This document shows positions 8,551-11,405 of a DNA stretch of 11,405 nt, piece by piece. The stretch comes from Actinomycetota bacterium (GTDB lineage Bacteria > Actinomycetota > Thermoleophilia > Solirubrobacterales > Solirubrobacteraceae), in NCBI GenBank assembly GCA_005883255.1, contig VAXS01000068.1, forward strand, positions 1-11,405, written 5' to 3'. Below the pieces are notes generated by a model. The model worked only from the letters and a program-made list of their open reading frames with translations. It made no database searches and was not told where the DNA came from. The position numbers and the translations under genes are program-made. How positions within the stretch are numbered: position 1 is the stretch's first letter; each line of letters begins with the position of its first letter.

Positions 8551-9651
8551 GCGCTCGTGGCCAGCGTGCGGGCGCTGGCCGACTGGCCGGGGCGGCCGAG
8601 CCTCGTGCCGGTGACCGGCGGCCGCGACTCGCGCCTGGTGCTGGCGGCCGCGCGCGCGGCCGGGATCGACTTCGAGGCCGCGACGGGCGGGGCGCCCGAC
8701 AGCCCGGACGTGGTGGCGGCGGCCGCCGTGTGCGCGGCCGCCGGGGTGCCGCACCGGCGGCTCGAGGCCGACCCGCACGGCGACGTCTTCTCCCGGCCGG
8801 CGGAGATGGCGCGCGTCCTGGGGCTGCTCACGGCCGGGACGGCCTCGCTGGCGGACGCGGCCGGCTTCCCGCTGGGCCCACGGGCGGGTCCGCTGCCGCT
8901 CTGGCACAGCGGGCAGGGCGGCGAGGTGGCGCGCGCCTACTACCGCGCGGCCGGGCCGGGCGGGTGGCGGGCTCGCCTCCGGCGCGACGGGGCCCGCGTC
9001 GCGCTGGTGGACGGGCTGGAGCGGCTGTTCTGCGGCCGGCGACCGGGGCGGGCCGAGCCGCTGTCGGACGCGGCCCGCGCCCGGGTGCGGGCCGGGATCG
9101 ATGGGTTCGTCGCCGCCCAACTGGCCGCGGGCGCCGAGCCGGTCGACGTCCCCGACCTCTTCTACCTGCTCGAGCGCATGGGTTCCTGGGCCGGGCCCAC
9201 GCACGCCGCCGTCGAGCCGGTGCGCGACACCACCTCGCCGTTCTGGAGCGTGCGCCTGCTGCCGTTCGAGCTGGGTCCCGCGCCCGCCGCCCGCCGCCGC
9301 GAGGAGTTCCACCGGGCGGTGCTGCGCGAGCTGGCGCCGGACCTCCTCCAGGTCCCGTTCGCGGGCGGGGCGGGGTGGGGGACCCCCTCGCGGGTGGCCC
9401 GCGCACGGCGTCTGGCCGCCCGGGCCGCGGCCGAGGCGCGCCGGCGGCGCGCCGCGGCGCCCCGCGCGGCGGCGGCGTCCTCGCCCGATCCGTTCGCTGC
9501 GATCCTGGACGAGGTCCGCGCCGCGGCTGCCGCGCGACCCGGCCACCTGGCCTGGCACGTGCTCGATCGCGGTCGGGTCGAACGGCTCCTCGCGCGCGAG
9601 CCGGCCGCCCTGGACACGATGAGCCGCTACTACGTGTGGCGGATCGCCACC
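8551..9651 (+). pseudogene. Asparagine-synthase-like protein, ATP-binding C-terminal fragment
   Basis: About 367 residues in a frame shifted by +1 relative to the N-terminal part. It begins ALVASVRALADWPGRPS and carries the PP-loop V-T-G-G-R-D-S-R (equivalent to S-G-G-x-D-S of asparagine synthase), then L-W-H-S-G-Q-G-G-E (equivalent to the second G-x-G-G-D/E motif). An Arg/Ala-rich helical C-terminus follows, ending at SRYYVWRIAT. Proteins of this class adenylate a carboxylate and form an amide, as in asparagine synthesis, lasso-peptide cyclisation or polysaccharide modification; the product here is unknown. The linker that usually joins the halves (about 30-40 residues) also appears to be missing, which points to a deletion as well as a frameshift. 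After 9651 the frame runs antisense into panB and is no longer this gene. An in-frame GTG at 8557 has no good ribosome binding site. Confidence 0.7.
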
Positions 9652-9657
9652 GGCGGC
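9652..9657. other. Junction between the asparagine-synthase-like gene and truncated panB
   Basis: The plus-strand gene is recognisable to WRIAT (9651) and the minus-strand panB is recognisable from its start down to R-Y-A (codon 9657-9655). The six bases GGCGGC between them are where one ends and the other begins, with no stop codon for either. Two convergent genes are thus joined with no room for their normal 3' ends. Confidence 0.7.
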
Positions 9658-10404
9658 GTAGCGCTTGGCGAAGCGCGGGCTCATCCCGTCGTAGATCCCC
9701 AGCAGGTCGTGGAAGACCAGCACCTGCCCGTCGGTGGCGGCGCCGGCGCCGATGCCGATCACCGGGATGTCGATGCGCGGCATGATCTCGTCCGCGACCG
9801 CGGCCGGGATGGCCTCGAAGACCAGCGAGAAGCAGCCGGCCTCCTGCAGCGCCAGCGCGTCCCGGGCCACCTGGAGCGCCCGCCGGGCGGTGCGCCCCTG
9901 GGCCCGGTAGCCGCCAAGGGCGGTGGCGGTCTGGGGGGTCAGGCCGACGTGGCCCATCACCGGGATGCCGGACTCGGCGATCGCCCGCGCGCGCTGCACG
10001 GACGTGCCGCCGCGCTCGAGCTTGACCGCGTCGCACCCGGCCTCCTTGACGAAGCGCTGAGCCGCGCCGACGGCCAGCTCGTCGGAGGCCTCGTAGGACC
10101 CGAAGGGCAGGTCGCCGACCAGCAGCGGGGTGCGCAGCCCGCGGCGGACGGCGGCCGCCAGCATCACCATCTCGTCCATCGACACGGGCACGGTGGACGG
10201 GTAGCCGAGGACCGTCATGGCCGCCGAGTCGCCGACCAGGACGACGTCGACGCCGGCCTCCTCGGCCACCTGGGCGCTGGGGAAGTCGTAGGCGGTGACC
10301 ATCACGATCGGCTCACCGAGCTGCTTCTTCTCGGCCAGCCGGGGCAGCGTCAGCGGCAGCCGCTCGGCCACCGGCGCGTCGGGAGTGTGCGGGAACGTGG
10401 ACAT
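9655..10404 (-). CDS. panB: 3-methyl-2-oxobutanoate hydroxymethyltransferase, lacking its 3' end
   Basis: PanB makes ketopantoate from alpha-ketoisovalerate and methylene-tetrahydrofolate, the first committed step to pantoate. The TIM-barrel enzyme is clear from residue 20 to 250. Magnesium ligands are D59 (VGDS), D98 (VGDLPFGSYE) and E130 (VKLE), corresponding to E. coli D45, D84 and E114; E197 in FEAIP is the catalytic Glu. The last family motif is LLGIYDGMSPRFAKRYA at residues 234-250. Family members continue for about 20-30 more residues after RYA, and these are missing. The frame stays open on this strand, antisense to the neighbouring gene, to about 7381, so the native stop is lost. The start ATG 10404 follows GAGGAGG with a five-base spacer. 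The gene lies 10 bases after panD. Activity with a foreign C-terminal tail is uncertain. Confidence 0.93.
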
Positions 10405-10414
10405 GGCTGCCTCC

Positions 10415-10795
10415 TCAGGCGACGAGCGTCGCCGCCGCGGCGTCGACTTGGACGATCTCGTTGTCCCGCGAGACGTGGACCACCCTGGGTGCGTGGTCGT
10501 CGAGCTCCTCCTCGTCGTAGGACGCGTACGAGATCACGATGATCGTGTCGCCGCGCTGGACCAGCCGGGCGGCCGCGCCGTTGACCTGCAGCTGCCGGGC
10601 GCCGCGCTCGCCGGCGATCGCGTAGGTCTCGAACCGGGCGCCGTTGTCCACGTCCAGGACGTGGACCTGCTCGTGCTCGCGGATGTCCGCGGCCTCGAGC
10701 AGATCGGGGTCCACGGTGATCGACCCGACGTAGTGCAGGTCGCAGTCGGTCACCGTCCCCCGGTGGATCTTGGACTTGAGCATCATGCGTTGCAT
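10415..10795 (-). CDS. panD: Aspartate 1-decarboxylase proenzyme
   Basis: PanD decarboxylates aspartate to beta-alanine for pantothenate synthesis. The chain self-cleaves between G24 and S25, turning Ser25 into a pyruvoyl cofactor. The numbering matches E. coli exactly: K9, Y22, G24-S25 in HYVGSI, R54 and Y58 in the [10 protein letters not shown] region, and N72 in QVNGAAAR. At 126 residues it is full length. The ATG at 10795 overlaps the end of panC by 13 bases, and GGGAGG lies 11 bases upstream within panC. The gene is co-transcribed with panC and panB. Cleavage and activity are inferred from the conserved residues. Confidence 0.97.
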   Translation of the reverse strand: MQRMMLKSKIHRGTVTDCDLHYVGSITVDPDLLEAADIREHEQVHVLDVDNGARFETYAIAGERGARQLQVNGAAARLVQRGDTIIVISYASYDEEELDDHAPRVVHVSRDNEIVQVDAAAATLVA

Positions 10796-11405
10796 TCCAG
10801 TGCCTGCCTCCCATGCTCGGGCCGGCGGTCGCCCGCCGGCACGAGGACGTTGTCTATGAGTCGCGCCCGTCCTACCCGCGCCGCCAAGGCGACGAGGACG
10901 TCCTGGGCGAAGAAGTCGTCGGCCGGTCGCAGCGTCTGCGCCGAGACCGCCTCCAGGTACACCGGCTCCACTCCGGCCGCGGCCAGCTCGGCGCGAGCGG
11001 CGGCGAGCGCCTCGCGGGGCGCGAGGCCGTCGGCGGCCGCCCGCTCGGCCGCGCGCAGGGCGCGGGGAAGCGCCAGCGCCCGCTCGCGCTCCGGCGGCGA
11101 CAGGTAGGCGTTGCGGCTGGACAGCGCGAGCCCGTCCGCGTCGCGCACCGTGGGCCGCACGTCCACCTCCACGGGGAGGTCGAGGTCGCGCACCAAGCGG
11201 CTGATGACCGCCGCCTGCTGGGCGTCCTTGCGGCCGAAGAACGCGATGTCGGGCTGGACGGCGTTGAAGAGCTTGAGGACGACGGTGGCCACGCCGTCGA
11301 AGTGGCCGGGGCGGCGCTCGCCCTCCAGCGTCTCGGTGAGCCCGGCGACGTGGACCGTGGTGGCGAACCCGTCGGGGTAGACCTCGGCCACCGGGGGGAC
11401 GAACA
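10783..11405 (-). CDS. panC: Pantothenate synthetase, C-terminal part (gene continues past right edge)
   Basis: PanC joins pantoate and beta-alanine through a pantoyl-adenylate. About 207 residues are visible; the true start lies beyond 11405, and the frame is open to the edge ([20 protein letters not shown]), so an internal GTG at 11391 is not the start. Family motifs are [23 protein letters not shown] (the KMSKS-independent ATP site region), and [13 protein letters not shown] with the S-R-N that contacts the adenylate. The C-terminal domain is present and ends at [17 protein letters not shown] sequence before TGA 10785-10783. It overlaps panD by 13 bases. The HIGH-like N-terminal nucleotide-binding motif would lie outside the window. 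Confidence 0.95.
   Translation of the reverse strand, partial: FVPPVAEVYPDGFATTVHVAGLTETLEGERRPGHFDGVATVVLKLFNAVQPDIAFFGRKDAQQAAVISRLVRDLDLPVEVDVRPTVRDADGLALSSRNAYLSPPERERALALPRALRAAERAAADGLAPREALAAARAELAAAGVEPVYLEAVSAQTLRPADDFFAQDVLVALAARVGRARLIDNVLVPAGDRRPEHGRQALECNA

Noticed and set aside
8536-8557. Programmed frameshift or internal start in the asparagine-synthase-like gene
   Set aside because: No slippery heptamer is visible, and the GGGAGG at 8537-8542 is 14 bases from GTG 8557, too far for good initiation. The missing linker also argues for damage rather than recoding.
6182-8614. An 810-codon plus-strand frame opposite the PiT and DUF47 genes
   Set aside because: His/Arg/Asp-rich antisense shadow of clearly recognisable genes.
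7381-9654. Continuation of the panB frame as a giant fusion protein
   Set aside because: After residue 250 it is the antisense of another gene with Arg/Pro-rich, low-complexity sequence; the open frame reflects base composition and a lost stop, not a real fusion.
9652-10542. Continuation of the asparagine-synthase-like frame to a stop at 10542
   Set aside because: This stretch is antisense to panB and panD and contains no family sequence.

Overview
The window is very GC-rich DNA with almost every third codon position G or C, frequent GTG starts, AGGAGG-type ribosome binding sites, a lipobox lipoprotein, a Gram-positive/actinobacterial-type SOS box and promoters lying very close to start codons. 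This fits a high-GC actinobacterium. The gene set looks most like a soil Thermoleophilia/Solirubrobacterales-type lineage, but that placement is an inference from general resemblance, not from a search.

Layout. (1) 3-320, plus strand: the C-terminal end of an acidic, repeat-bearing protein. (2) 331-1734, plus: a beta-propeller lipoprotein that starts 10 bases later, probably in the same operon. (3) 1735-1820: a compact regulatory region with a LexA-type SOS box, a -10 hexamer and a second GTTC/GAAC dyad. (4) 1821-4694, plus: complete uvrA. (5) 4695-4849: three hairpins in a row between convergent genes, with a possible 26-residue membrane peptide ORF. (6) 4850-5497, minus: a secreted protein with two beta-sandwich repeats. 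(7) 5546-6040, plus: a left-handed beta-helix (hexapeptide) O-acyltransferase, divergent from (6). (8) 6037-7843, minus: a phosphate uptake operon (DUF47/PhoU-like protein, PiT transporter, 79-residue two-helix membrane protein). (9) 7929-9651, plus: an asparagine-synthase-like gene split by a frameshift. (10) 9655 to the right edge, minus: the pantothenate operon panC-panD-panB, with panC running off the window and panB lacking its 3' end.

How they work together. PanB, PanC and PanD supply the two halves of pantothenate (pantoate and beta-alanine) and join them. The PiT and DUF47 proteins form the usual low-affinity phosphate uptake pair. UvrA is the damage-recognition ATPase of nucleotide excision repair and appears to be under SOS control.

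The part most worth a second look is 7843-9657. The asparagine-synthase-like gene sits between two conserved genes that are each cut where they meet it: the DUF47 gene has lost its 5' end and panB its 3' end. The gene itself is frameshifted at the domain boundary. This is either an insertion or replacement that eroded both neighbours, or a chimeric or poorly assembled stretch. I saw no CRISPR array, tRNA, rRNA, transposase or phage gene, and no gene-free stretch longer than 300 bases.
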